Part shown: positions 18,537 through 27,242 of the stretch, piece by piece | Layout: each line of letters opens with the position of its first letter | How positions within the stretch are numbered: the first letter of the stretch is position 1 | Assembly (NCBI RefSeq): GCF_025370875.1 | Contig: NZ_JAMXFD010000007.1 | Coordinates: 1 to 64,000, forward strand | DNA length: 64,000 nucleotides | Source of the DNA: Laspinema palackyanum D2c | Lineage (GTDB): Bacteria > Cyanobacteriota > Cyanobacteriia > Cyanobacteriales > Laspinemataceae | Reading direction: 5' to 3' | Program-made: the position numbers and the translations under genes | The notes under the pieces: generated by a model | Seen by the model: only the letters and a program-made list of their open reading frames with translations | Databases searched by the model: none | What the model was told of the DNA's origin: nothing

Positions 18537-19502
18537 ATCCTACAAAATAAAAGACACATCCTGATTCGCCCCAAACCCCTAACGAGAGCATCACCAGGGT
18601 GGCAATTATTTTTAGCCCCAGGGGCGATGTACCAACAGCCTACACCAGAAGCAGAGTGAGACTACAGGAACAAAACCCGCCACCCAGTCTGAAAAAAAGA
18701 CAGGTCTTTGACAACCGAATCGGGTAGCAGTCATTTCCGAACTCAACCTCCCGGTCTTAGTTATTCTTCCGGTTCTTAGTATATCCGGATGTTTGTAGAA
18801 ACGAGAACAGTCCTTTCCAAAATGCAATATCCCCAGGCGATCGCTACCCCCCAGAATCGAGATAGAGTATGATTCCGAACGCTCCTTAAGTAGCAACTCT
18901 CCATTTCCCCCCTCCACCCCATTTCCCGAATCTCCCCCATTCCCCTATCCGCGATTACACTGAGGTCACTTTAAACCCAAAAAGGTTAATCCTTCTTTAC
19001 AAAACCTTTACAGGGTTAGACTTGACATCAACCTGTCGGACAAGATAGGATAAATCTATCTCGGGGTAGAGGACAAAAAAATATTTTCTCTGTAAAAACC
19101 CGGACAAAAGTGAAAAATTGGGAAAAGAGGTTTGGGTGCTCTATAGAGATAGCCTCTGACCCACTGCGATCGCAGAATCTTCAGGTGCTTCTCCAATCCG
19201 GTGTTCATATTCTACCGCTGAAAAATTTGTGAGAAGAGGAGCATTGCCAACTCTTGGCCCAGGTATCCAGCTCACTGATATATCCTAACGCAAAAACTAG
19301 ATTTCTGAAGAGAAATCTCCGTCCCGGACCTAATAATTTTCTCAAAAATCCGGGTTTTTAGCGAAAATCCTGCTTTATATCTCCAAAGTTCCTGAATTTG
19401 AGCAATGCTTTACTCCTTCCCGACGACGACTCCCATCGCCATTACGGACGGTTGTGCATCAACGACTAAAACCACCACAAGCAAACGTACCCAATTTAAA
19501 CC
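18537..19502. other. Gene-free region upstream of the sigma factor
   Basis: About 970 bp with no believable coding frame on either strand: the open frames here are short, have no family resemblance and no ribosome-binding site. A promoter-like pair lies at 19022-19051. If that is the sigma factor promoter, the mRNA has an unusually long leader of about 440 nt. Confidence 0.5.
19022..19051 (+). promoter_or_regulatory. Sigma-70-type promoter candidate
   Basis: TTGACA at 19022-19027 matches the consensus -35 exactly; TAGGAT at 19046-19051 is a fair -10 after an 18-bp spacer. Transcription would start near 19058, about 445 nt before the sigma factor ATG. Confidence 0.5.
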
Positions 19503-20615
19503 ATGAACTCAAACATTCCACAAGCGACTGTGTTTGGCGAGGAAAATAGTCCCGAACAAGTCAGTTCAGCATTTTGGCAACTCTGGTTGCAGTATCGAGA
19601 CGAGCTTTATCGTTACTGCGTTAAATGGATGGGCAACCCCACACAAGCAGAAGATGCCCTTTCGCAAGCCATGCTTAAAGCGTGGCAGAAGGTCCAAACT
19701 GGGGCCGATGACATCCAGGACTTCAAAGCGTGGATTAAGCAACTCACAAAAAACCTCTGCATGGATCTCCATCGTCAGCGCCTGAAACGAGAGGTCAAAA
19801 TTCTAGAAATCGAGGCGATCGCCTCAGAAGACGACTGGACCGATGAGGACCAAAACCCATTGCAGGCGGTTACCGAGAATGAACTGAACCAGTTTTTTGC
19901 CGATGCCATTAATCAGTTGCCCCCAAAACTGCGGGAGGCATTTATTTTATACGTCGAGCAAAAACAATCCTATCAGGCGATCGCCGAACAGCTTGATATT
20001 TCTTATGCCAATGCCCGCAAACGCATTTCCGATGCCCGGAAAATATTGCGTCAGCAGTGGCAACAGTATCAAGGAGAAGAAGCAACCCCACCCCCTTCCT
20101 CATCCAAACCGGGAAAAACCAAGCCTGAAACCTCCCCAACCCCCGTTGAACCGGAGACTCCCCAACCCACAGGTGAGAGTGACCTCCCCCCACCCCCCCC
20201 AGAATCCTTTGAGCAACATCAGCCTAATTTAGAAGAAGAGACTCTCCAGGAGGAGGACACAACTGCCAATCCACCCTCAATCACCACCGAGAACCCCCTA
20301 AACCCCGAGAGTTCTGCAAATTCCCTAGACTCAGCGAACACCGAACCCGCAATTTTCCCGGGAGAATTCATCAGTTCCAGTGACTCTAGCCTTGCAGAGA
20401 AATGGGTTATCCCCAAAATCTTCCCCATTTCCCCAGGGTTTGTGATGCTGGGCAAATGGGTTATCCCCAAAATCTCCCCCCTTCTGAACCCGGGATTTAT
20501 CAAATTCCAGCACTTAATCAACAAGTTCCTGCAAACTATCCCACAACGGGTTGGACCATCCTGGCCAGTTTACATAGATAGTGGGGGCAGTAGGAGCCTT
20601 TCTCTGAAAAAATAG
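19503..20615 (+). CDS. ECF-like sigma-70 family factor with long C-terminal extension
   Basis: A 370-residue protein. Residues about 25-105 form sigma region 2 (LYRYCVKWMGNPTQAEDALSQ, then FKAWIKQLTKNLCMDLHR) and residues about 138-190 region 4 with a helix-turn-helix (LPPKLREAFILYVEQKQSYQAIAEQLDISYANARKRISDAR). Regions 1 and 3 are absent, as in ECF factors. After residue ~195 comes a Pro/Glu/Ser-rich linker of about 100 residues, then two copies of a KWVIPKI-x-P-x-PGF motif (about residues 300-330) that are near identical in DNA. Such a tail is not part of ECF factors as usually described; it might anchor or regulate the factor. No anti-sigma gene is next to it. The next genes, a secreted protein and a large surface-type protein, are candidate targets by position only. 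Confidence 0.82.
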   Translation: MNSNIPQATVFGEENSPEQVSSAFWQLWLQYRDELYRYCVKWMGNPTQAEDALSQAMLKAWQKVQTGADDIQDFKAWIKQLTKNLCMDLHRQRLKREVKILEIEAIASEDDWTDEDQNPLQAVTENELNQFFADAINQLPPKLREAFILYVEQKQSYQAIAEQLDISYANARKRISDARKILRQQWQQYQGEEATPPPSSSKPGKTKPETSPTPVEPETPQPTGESDLPPPPPESFEQHQPNLEEETLQEEDTTANPPSITTENPLNPESSANSLDSANTEPAIFPGEFISSSDSSLAEKWVIPKIFPISPGFVMLGKWVIPKISPLLNPGFIKFQHLINKFLQTIPQRVGPSWPVYIDSGGSRSLSLKK

Positions 20616-21076
20616 GAGATTAGACCGACAAAAACGCCCTAACATCTGCACCCAGAGCGAGAGTACATCGCATCAGGTTGAGAGCATGAGCTTGATGCCG
20701 ATGCTTTGTACCCCACTGGATCGGGTGTAGCTACAGTGTGCGTAAGCAGTATTCCACTGTAGCAGTGGGTAGTTTTCTCCTGGAACAAATTTTTATCCGT
20801 GACGAGGGCCAGCATTTTGGTTGAATGTGCGAATCCCTCTAGGAGACGCTTGGCGCAACGTTGTGCTAAGTGGAATTTATGCTGCAAAAATTCCGTCCCT
20901 ATTGTTTCATCCCCCTAGATTTTAGGCAAGAGATGGACTGGGGAGTGCGAATAGACTCTCACCCCCTATTGAACCCGGTCATCCCCCTGGAGTTAGAGAG
21001 TGAGTCTATACAGAAAATAAAATTTCACAAACCCCCTTCGAGAAACGTCTACTTAATAGAAGAGAAAAACCGACAG

Positions 21077-21268
21077 AGGAGGTGAAAGTGAAAAAACATG
21101 AATCGTCATCTTGCTTTAGTTAGGAGCGAGTTAAAGGACAAAAGGTGTGTGAATCTGCTGCATCCTGGTCCGTGGGGATTTCAACCCGAGGCGATCGAAC
21201 CCATCGCTTTTCCGACAACTAACCGGAGGCCAGGACCCGATGGAACATTGCTCACCCATTACCCTTGA
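21077..21268 (+). other. Possible small ORF(s) behind a perfect Shine-Dalgarno
   Basis: AGGAGGTGA at 21077-21085 is fully complementary to the 16S rRNA 3' end. Five bases after AGGAGG is GTG (21088), which opens an 11-codon frame ending in TAG at 21121-21123. An ATG at 21098 (15-nt spacer) opens a 56-codon frame to TGA at 21266-21268 that begins MNRHLALVRSELKDK. Neither product is recognised. The 11-codon frame could be a leader peptide; the 56-residue one a small protein. The evidence is the ribosome site alone. Confidence 0.25.
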
Positions 21269-21400
21269 AGAATCTCAACCTCTCCCTCTCTAAAGCCGCT
21301 TTTACCCCTTCCTAGCCAATCCGGAAATAACAGATGAGTGACGGTGTAGCTCTCTTAGAACTCTCCTCCCCCCATCTGAATCCCGTGGCGATAACGGTTA

Positions 21401-21422
21401 TCTAATCTAATCTAATCTAATC
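21401..21422 (+). repeat. (TCTAA)4 simple tandem repeat in a 5' region
   Basis: Four perfect TCTAA units plus TC lie 12 bp before the ATG of the secreted protein, where the ribosome site should be. Copy-number change would alter the spacing of upstream signals. Confidence 0.8.
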
Positions 21423-21433
21423 ACTGAACAATC

Positions 21434-21892
21434 ATGAACAAACTAATTCTTTCTAGTATCGCTCTCCTCGGTCTCTCTGTTGCCTTTGTGGCTCCTGCTC
21501 AAGCTGAAGACAATGTTAACCCTCGTGTTCTAGTCAATAGTACCAGCCCCGGCGCAAGTATCACTGGCGCAGCAGCAGTTAGCAATATTATGAACGGAAT
21601 AACTTCTACTGTGGCAGTTCAAGTTACTTATCCTAATGGTGTCTACGCAACAAGGGCTATAGCCACCCCTGTATATAATCCAGCCGCGGGTACGACTATA
21701 ACGAAAGACAGTATTGTAGTCCTGGCCTCGGTATCGGTGAGCCCAGTTGACATGGCTAATGATCTGAAGATTGACGCCCCACATGGAGCCTCTGTTGAAG
21801 GATCTGTGGCAAAATTAATCACAGGTGGTGACGGTACGACTCTAGGCGATCGCGTAAGCTATATCCGGGCATGGCGTAGTGGTTTAAATTAG
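21434..21892 (+). CDS. Small secreted protein of unknown function
   Basis: A 152-residue protein with a clear Sec signal peptide: MNK, a hydrophobic core (LILSSIALLGLSVAFVAP) and an AQA-E cleavage site near residue 24. The mature part of about 128 residues is rich in Val, Thr, Ser and Ala with alternating hydrophobic residues (STVAVQVTYPNGVYATRAIATPVY), which suggests a small beta-sandwich; it has no cysteines. I do not recognise the family. It is monocistronic: a good terminator follows 55 bp later. The ATG lacks a GGAG-type site and is preceded by the (TCTAA)4 run. It could be an extracellular or periplasmic matrix component; that is inference. Confidence 0.7.
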   Translation: MNKLILSSIALLGLSVAFVAPAQAEDNVNPRVLVNSTSPGASITGAAAVSNIMNGITSTVAVQVTYPNGVYATRAIATPVYNPAAGTTITKDSIVVLASVSVSPVDMANDLKIDAPHGASVEGSVAKLITGGDGTTLGDRVSYIRAWRSGLN

Positions 21893-21946
21893 GTTGACCT
21901 AGCTTGCTTGGTATGGACCTGAATTTTAAATAGTTGAGGGTCAAGG

Positions 21947-21997
21947 CAGTGCTAGTCTCTCGTTGGAACCAGCGATTGTCTAGCACTGTTTTCTTTT
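21947..21997 (+). terminator. Intrinsic terminator of the secreted-protein gene
   Basis: Nine-bp arms cagtgctag (21947-21955) and ctagcactg (21980-21988), with a smaller inner stem (tcgttgg/ccagcga, one wobble), are followed by TTTTCTTTT. Confidence 0.8.
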
Positions 21998-22311
21998 GAT
22001 GATTAAAGACTGCTTTAATCCGTGCCCAAACCAATATACCCATCCTTGCAGCAATTGTCACCAAAACAGCGCACCTGGATGTAGGTGTAGCACGCACCGT
22101 CCGATGCTGTAAGATTTCGCCATGCCACATTGACCGACTACAAAATTTTCAACTGTGGAGCTATTGTCTAATCTATTTAGGACTGCGATGGACTCCCAAC
22201 TTGAGAACTTAGAGATTCCTCCCAGCCCCAAGTGGATAGGGTCAGTCTAAATGAGTTAAACCCTTAGAACAATAGAGCGGGAGAGGAAAAGGCTTTCTAC
22301 AGGCTGTTTAA

Positions 22312-22347
22312 TAATTGTAGGGTGGGCTGTTTACCCACCTACAATTA
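22312..22347. repeat. Hairpin gtaggtgggt-type element
   Basis: Arms of 9 + 5 bp with one bulged G enclose the loop ctgttta. It resembles the gtgggca/tgcccac core of the 18.4-kb dispersed repeat and could block or end transcription in either direction. Confidence 0.6.
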
Positions 22348-22356
22348 CGACAATTG

Positions 22357-22396
22357 CTCCAAAAAATGTACCTCCTAACGGTGGTAACTACTATAT
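22357..22396 (+). repeat. Dispersed repeat ctccaaaaa-tgtacctc, copy 1
   Basis: Shares ctccaaaaa(a)tgtacctc, then taac-gtgg-aa and ctatat with 26079-26117. The two copies flank the large surface-protein gene. Confidence 0.6.
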
Positions 22397-22655
22397 GCAA
22401 CGGAAAGATTTTTTACCTGTTAGTTTTAATATTGCTTAACAAATATTTTTTATCTAAATTATTATTCTTTGGTTTGAAATCTGGTTTATCTAGGCTGGCG
22501 AGAACAATATTTAATGGCTATTTTTTAAACTTGATTCCCCTTAAAATACTTGCGAAAGTTTGGCAATTTATCCTGAAGCCCAAGTTTATATCTGGAACAA
22601 TTACTAAGCAACCACTTTGTATAAATAGTGGAATTAGCCAACCTCTAAAGTATAG

Positions 22656-25600
22656 GTGAGTACCCACTTTCCAATGTTTAACTCTAATATAGACTTACCC
22701 CCAGTTGCCACTACAGAGATATTTTTCTGCCAAGCTCACCAAGCGAGTGAAGTTCGGTTAGAACCCAAAAAACCAACGGATATTTTTACTTATCTAGGCC
22801 AAAACATCGAGGGTGACTCTTTCAACTCCGTAGAAGATCTGTCTGAGCAGTCTTTGGGGGATGACACTGCCACCCCTGCGACAGTTTCTAAGTTGGATCC
22901 TTTAACCTCAAAAGAGAATTGCTTAGATTTTTCTAGGGGTTTTCCAATCAATATCCAGAGCCGTTTAGAAGAAGTCAATGGAAATTTATTGGATAGAGAG
23001 CAATTAGACTTAACTGTAACAGACCCTCCAGCATCGCTAATCGTAGAGGAGGAAACTTCTATCCATTTAGGGAACGGGGTAGAACTGGATAGAGTTGAAA
23101 TTTTAAGCGGCTCAGATTCAAATTTAACGGGGTCAGAAAATTTCGCCATTGCCACAGAAACTGAGTCAACGGTTCCCGAGTCCCTTACCCAAACCCAGGA
23201 ATTTGAAGAGATTATCTCCCCAGTTTCTCCGCTTCGGGTGGATTTTGTGCTTCCCGAGTCGGTGGAGGAGATAGAGTCTCAACCCACTCCCCTGCCGGAA
23301 CCCCTTCCAGAAACCGACTTACCCACTCCCCTACCGGAACCCATTCCAGAAATAGACTTACCCACTCCCGTGCCGGAACCCCTTCCAGAAATAGACTTAC
23401 CCACTCCCCTGCCGGAACCCCTTCCAGAAACAGACTTACCCACTCCCCTGCCGGAACCCCTTCCAGAAACAGATTTACCTACTCCCCTGCCGGAACCTTT
23501 TCCCGAAATGAATTGGCGGGAGAATAGCCTAGAATCTCTTGATTCTACGGCTCAAAGGTATCCATTTATTGTAAATCCCACCGATAGATTAACCTTTGAC
23601 CTTCAGAGTTTTCGGCCCTTTAGGGATGAAAACTATTCCACCCTTGATCTGAGGTTTGCAGAAAATAACCCACTTTTCAATAAAGTGACTTTTGCCAATT
23701 TTCCCAAAGAGGATCAGCTTTATTGGGTATTAGAGGGTAATCGGGTGGTGCTTGAAACCCGAGGACTACAAGGGGGTGCAGTCTATCAAGGGCGGGAAAC
23801 CATGACAGAACTCACCCAAAGCATATTACTCCAACAACAGTTTTGGGGCCTACAAGCGGTTTGGTCTCTCCCTCACGTTCTAGAAGATGTGATAGGAGCA
23901 GGGGAAAACAACAATGAATTTGCAGTTCTTGCTGTAGCTGCACAGTTGACTACTCCCCCAGGAATACCTGCCGGAGAAGTAATGATTAACAGCGGCCTGA
24001 ATCGGGACAATAATACCACTACCCCATTAGTGCCTAATTTAGGAATTGCTTCTACCCATCACCCCGATGGGGGTGGAGCGCTCTTTGAAAATCTCGATCC
24101 AGCCGTTGCTCCTAGATTTCTTCAAGCTTTTCCCACAACCAATCTAAAACCCTTATTAAATAATGGGGTGTCTTTACGAGACGGTGCAATTATCCCGGCA
24201 GAAAATTTAGCAGAAGCCGGGATTGGCTTTATGAATTTAGACACCGGAGAAGGATTTGACTTTAGTGCGCCCTTCACCTCAGATCCCGGTCTTAAAATTG
24301 GACAGCCCGGAGGAGGAATGAATTTAGATTTATTGAATGTCATCGTCAATCCTGTTATGACCCCCAGAGAAAGAGAGGTCCGGTATCTCAATTCTTTAGC
24401 CTGGTTCTCCCTGGGCCAAACTATGGTGGGGGATAGTACAGAAATTGATAGTCAAGAAAGTAGCGATTGGTATCGTTTTTACTTTTCTGCTCCGCACAAG
24501 AGAACTTCAATAGAATATGATGCTCAAGAAATTCAGGCGACCTATCGCAGTATTTTTAGCAATCCTGGCGTATCCTTTAGCGTCTCTTTTGGAGCTGATG
24601 ATAAGATAGATGAAATTCAATTTACTCATGCCACTCTCGGTTTAGGTCTGGGTTTTATTTTTGCAGGACTGGAAAACTCGCATATCGATGAATCCCTCAA
24701 TGAAGCCCATATTGCCTTAGAAAATGGAGAAGGTTTTGCGGATTTAAACACCGTCGCTACCCCAGAACAAAGGAGGCAAATCAATCAACGACTTAACCAG
24801 AATCTCTTAAATACCGAGCGAGCAACCAAGCTAGACCAACTCTCAGGCAACTATACATTTCCTAGCACGATTACCCCAAGCACCTCGAATCTGGTCCAGG
24901 TGAGAACAGGACTATATAAGCGACGGGTTGATTTTTTATCGCAAGAAATCAGCCCCTTTCGAGAGGTTTCTAACTTTTTCTTGGATCTAGAACTCTCTAA
25001 CCAAGATTTTGGAACCCTGGGCTTTATTGGAGTTTTAAACCCAACCGAGCAACCCAGAAACACCCCTATTAATCAATCTTCAGCCGTAGAAGTGACTTTA
25101 ATTAACCCCGATGGTCAGCAGTTTGTTCAGCAGTTTAGTTCCCTTCAAAATTCTGTCGTTCCTCTCATGGCAGGAAAAGCGTTTGATGTTGCTTTTGACT
25201 GGCTTCGGATTGGACAATTAGTGGAACGGGATATAGAACAACAAGCCTTTGTGGGCGAACTCTATTTACCCAGCATCGAAGTCGTGACATCGGGAACCAA
25301 TGGTAATTTGAATTATGGCGCAAGTTTGGGGACTTGGCTAAATTTAACCCCTGATTCTGCCGGTTCTGTCCAGAATGAGCTCGGACCGAAAGAACCCGGT
25401 TTAGGTGTTTATTTTAACGGCATGACGAATTGGACTTCTCAAGAGATTAAATTCGATGAAACTAATCAACCCACTGCGATTGAAACCCAGGGTCCATTTT
25501 TTAATCTGGATTGGAATAGCGCCACCAATCGTCTGAATGCGTTTCAAGTCAGTGCGGGTTATTTATTTTCTCATCAAGGTCTAAGTTCGGGTTATTCGGG

Positions 25601-25982
25601 GGTGGCGGCTTTGGCTTATATTCCCTATGCTATTAATGGGATAAATCCCCAAAATAATAACGGAGAAGTGTTGGGAATCATTAATTCGCAATTAGCCACC
25701 GGAGAGGGATTAACGGTGAATACTAATTTTGAAATTGGAGAAGACTTCTTTTTCGACCTCAAACTGACCCAGAAAGTTATTGATACTCTTTCCCTAGGGA
25801 TTTATTATCAAAATTTTAATACGATTAATCTCGGTTTAGAGAGTCGAACCAATAATTCTTATTATGGTTTCCTCTTGAGATATTTAACGACCGATGAAAG
25901 GGTCATGTTTGATGCTCAATTGGGTCACTCCGCCAATGGGTTTGATGCTCGAATCAACTCCAACTTACGATTTAATTTTTAA
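22656..25982 (+). CDS. Large putative outer-membrane beta-barrel protein, unknown function
   Basis: 1108 residues. Residues about 1-205 are acidic and low in order; about 208-288 are six tandem 13-residue Pro-Glu-rich units ([13 protein letters not shown] type). From about 300 the protein is beta-rich, and the last ~200 residues alternate amphipathic strands ([55 protein letters not shown]-type) and end in Phe ([10 protein letters not shown]), the outer-membrane barrel signature. I see no signal peptide: the GTG at 22656 directly follows a stop, and the ATG at 22674 gives [10 protein letters not shown]. Either export uses another route or the true 5' end is damaged. I do not recognise a named family. 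Lower GC than its neighbours and flanking repeats fit an accessory origin. Confidence 0.7.
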   Translation: MSTHFPMFNSNIDLPPVATTEIFFCQAHQASEVRLEPKKPTDIFTYLGQNIEGDSFNSVEDLSEQSLGDDTATPATVSKLDPLTSKENCLDFSRGFPINIQSRLEEVNGNLLDREQLDLTVTDPPASLIVEEETSIHLGNGVELDRVEILSGSDSNLTGSENFAIATETESTVPESLTQTQEFEEIISPVSPLRVDFVLPESVEEIESQPTPLPEPLPETDLPTPLPEPIPEIDLPTPVPEPLPEIDLPTPLPEPLPETDLPTPLPEPLPETDLPTPLPEPFPEMNWRENSLESLDSTAQRYPFIVNPTDRLTFDLQSFRPFRDENYSTLDLRFAENNPLFNKVTFANFPKEDQLYWVLEGNRVVLETRGLQGGAVYQGRETMTELTQSILLQQQFWGLQAVWSLPHVLEDVIGAGENNNEFAVLAVAAQLTTPPGIPAGEVMINSGLNRDNNTTTPLVPNLGIASTHHPDGGGALFENLDPAVAPRFLQAFPTTNLKPLLNNGVSLRDGAIIPAENLAEAGIGFMNLDTGEGFDFSAPFTSDPGLKIGQPGGGMNLDLLNVIVNPVMTPREREVRYLNSLAWFSLGQTMVGDSTEIDSQESSDWYRFYFSAPHKRTSIEYDAQEIQATYRSIFSNPGVSFSVSFGADDKIDEIQFTHATLGLGLGFIFAGLENSHIDESLNEAHIALENGEGFADLNTVATPEQRRQINQRLNQNLLNTERATKLDQLSGNYTFPSTITPSTSNLVQVRTGLYKRRVDFLSQEISPFREVSNFFLDLELSNQDFGTLGFIGVLNPTEQPRNTPINQSSAVEVTLINPDGQQFVQQFSSLQNSVVPLMAGKAFDVAFDWLRIGQLVERDIEQQAFVGELYLPSIEVVTSGTNGNLNYGASLGTWLNLTPDSAGSVQNELGPKEPGLGVYFNGMTNWTSQEIKFDETNQPTAIETQGPFFNLDWNSATNRLNAFQVSAGYLFSHQGLSSGYSGVAALAYIPYAINGINPQNNNGEVLGIINSQLATGEGLTVNTNFEIGEDFFFDLKLTQKVIDTLSLGIYYQNFNTINLGLESRTNNSYYGFLLRYLTTDERVMFDAQLGHSANGFDARINSNLRFNF
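23283..23516 (+). repeat. Six 39-bp tandem repeats coding a PEP-rich stalk
   Basis: The 39-bp unit (cccactcccctgccggaacc and on) is repeated six times with few changes and encodes [13 protein letters not shown]-like segments. Near-identity of neighbouring units suggests recent expansion. Such Pro-Glu runs are typically extended spacers. Confidence 0.85.
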
Positions 25983-26078
25983 CCCAAATTCAGCACTTCA
26001 GGGTGTATTCTATTATGCTATACCAGGAACACAAGCTACGCCGCACAGACAGCGGAGGACAAGTGCAGGCTTTACGCA

Positions 26079-26117
26079 CTCCAAAAATGTACCTCATAAC
26101 TGTGGGAAACGCTATAT
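26079..26117 (+). repeat. Dispersed repeat ctccaaaaa-tgtacctc, copy 2
   Basis: Second copy of the element at 22357-22396. It is followed at 26169-26184 by an aacgac-tgaa-gtcgtt palindrome and actacgaac, another dispersed motif. No gene lies between 25983 and 26199. Confidence 0.6.
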
Positions 26118-26199
26118 CCATGAGGATGTGATGGCAGTGATTGCTGTTTTACCCCCCAGGGTTGGGATAACGACTGAAGTCGTTACTACGAACGGGGAT

Positions 26200-27111
26200 T
26201 TAGTCCAGATTTCTATTTTGATTGGGGACGATGAAGCGTAAAATAGAGAGGATAAAGATAATTAAAAATAGGACTAGGCCAATGCTACAGGCATAGCCAA
26301 TTTCTAATTCTGCAAATGCTTTTTCATATAAATAATAGACGATAGTTTTAGAACTATTTCTCGGTCCGCCTTGGGTCATGATGAAGACTTCTTCAAAGAC
26401 TTTGGTGGCGGAAATGGAGGAAATGACGGCGACTAAGAGGAGATAAGGAGTCATTAAAGGGACGGTGATATCCCAGTGTTTTTTGACTCCATCGGACCCG
26501 TCTAAGGCGGCGGCTTCATATAATTCTGGGGAGATAGATTGTAGTCCGGCTAGGTAAATCATCATGTAATATCCCAATCCTTTCCAGATGGTAACTGCCA
26601 TGACACTGAAGAGGGCAAGTTCGGGACTGGTGAGCCAGGGAATGCCGGAACCGCGTTGGACTAATCCTAGGGTTTGGAGGATTTGATTCAATAATCCGTT
26701 GTCTGCATACAGCCATTTCCAGGCGATTCCGGCGACGACGATGGAAATAACCACGGGGGTATAATAGGCGGTTCTAAACCAGTTCATTCCGGGGAGTTTT
26801 CCATTGACTAAAATGGCTATTCCTAGGGGTGCAATGACGAGGATGGGAACGACGCAAGCGAGGTAAAGTAGGGTGTTGCGGAGGGTTTGCCAAAAAATGG
26901 GGTCGGTCCAGAGGCGTTGCAGGTTGGCAAGTCCGACCCAGGTGGGGGCTTGGGTTATATCATATCCATAGCGGGTGAAGCTGAGATAAAAGGCTTGCAA
27001 GGCGGGCCAAAATACGGTTAATCCTAGGATAAAAAGGGCGGGAAACAGAAAGAAATAAGGAGTAAAAGAAAAGTTTGGTTTTAGGATTTGAGAGAGGGAA
27101 TTTTTCAGCAT
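26200..27111 (-). CDS. Sugar-type ABC transporter permease (MalF/UgpA class), orphan
   Basis: A 303-residue inner-membrane permease of carbohydrate uptake ABC systems (binding-protein-dependent permease family). Six TM segments can be traced, starting with FFLFPALFILGLTVFWP. The EAA loop that docks on the ATPase is intact: ELYEAAALDGSDGVKKHWDITVPLMTP (about residues 193-219). This is the first of the usual permease pair; the second permease, the binding protein and the ATPase are not in this window, neither upstream nor downstream, so it must work with subunits encoded elsewhere. Its 3' end overlaps a spacer full of dispersed repeats, which may mark a rearrangement that split an operon. The substrate cannot be inferred. 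Confidence 0.88.
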   Translation of the reverse strand: MLKNSLSQILKPNFSFTPYFFLFPALFILGLTVFWPALQAFYLSFTRYGYDITQAPTWVGLANLQRLWTDPIFWQTLRNTLLYLACVVPILVIAPLGIAILVNGKLPGMNWFRTAYYTPVVISIVVAGIAWKWLYADNGLLNQILQTLGLVQRGSGIPWLTSPELALFSVMAVTIWKGLGYYMMIYLAGLQSISPELYEAAALDGSDGVKKHWDITVPLMTPYLLLVAVISSISATKVFEEVFIMTQGGPRNSSKTIVYYLYEKAFAELEIGYACSIGLVLFLIIFILSILRFIVPNQNRNLD

Positions 27112-27242
27112 TTAAGGGGAAATGAGATGAAAGGTTTGAGGGAGATAGTTTGTTTCGGCCAAGGAGGTAGAGCCTAGTTTTGGGAAATCTTGAGTTGGAT
27201 ATTATTAATTATTAAGTCTGCACCTTATAACAGTGTTAACCG

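Larger units (their letters stand above)
20616..21433. other. Intergenic region with structured segment and repeat debris
   Basis: About 820 bp between the sigma factor and the secreted protein. It holds a stem-loop at 20712-20769 (outer arms cccactg/cagtggg, inner arms ctacagtg/cactgtag, 16-nt loop), an ideal Shine-Dalgarno at 21077 with two tiny frames behind it, and a (TCTAA)4 run at 21401. Longer frames on either strand (for example 20870-21085 plus) have no recognisable product. Confidence 0.4.
21893..22655. other. Repeat-bearing intergenic region
   Basis: About 760 bp. Besides the terminator at 21947 it holds a long hairpin at 22312-22347 (taattgtag-g-gtggg / cccac-ctacaatta) and a dispersed repeat at 22357-22396. 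A 101-codon frame at 22354-22659 is AT-rich, starts in the repeat and overlaps the next gene; I do not accept it as a gene. Confidence 0.45.

Noticed and set aside
18612-18917. 101-codon minus-strand frame in the tamB-sigma gap
   Set aside because: No family resemblance, no ribosome site; an isolated open frame in a spacer.
20639-20887. 82-codon minus-strand frame, considered as a transposase remnant
   Set aside because: No DDE, HUH or TnpB motif could be found; it overlaps a stem-loop.
22354-22659. 101-codon plus-strand frame
   Set aside because: Starts inside a dispersed repeat, is AT-rich and of strongly biased composition, overlaps the next gene and has no ribosome site.
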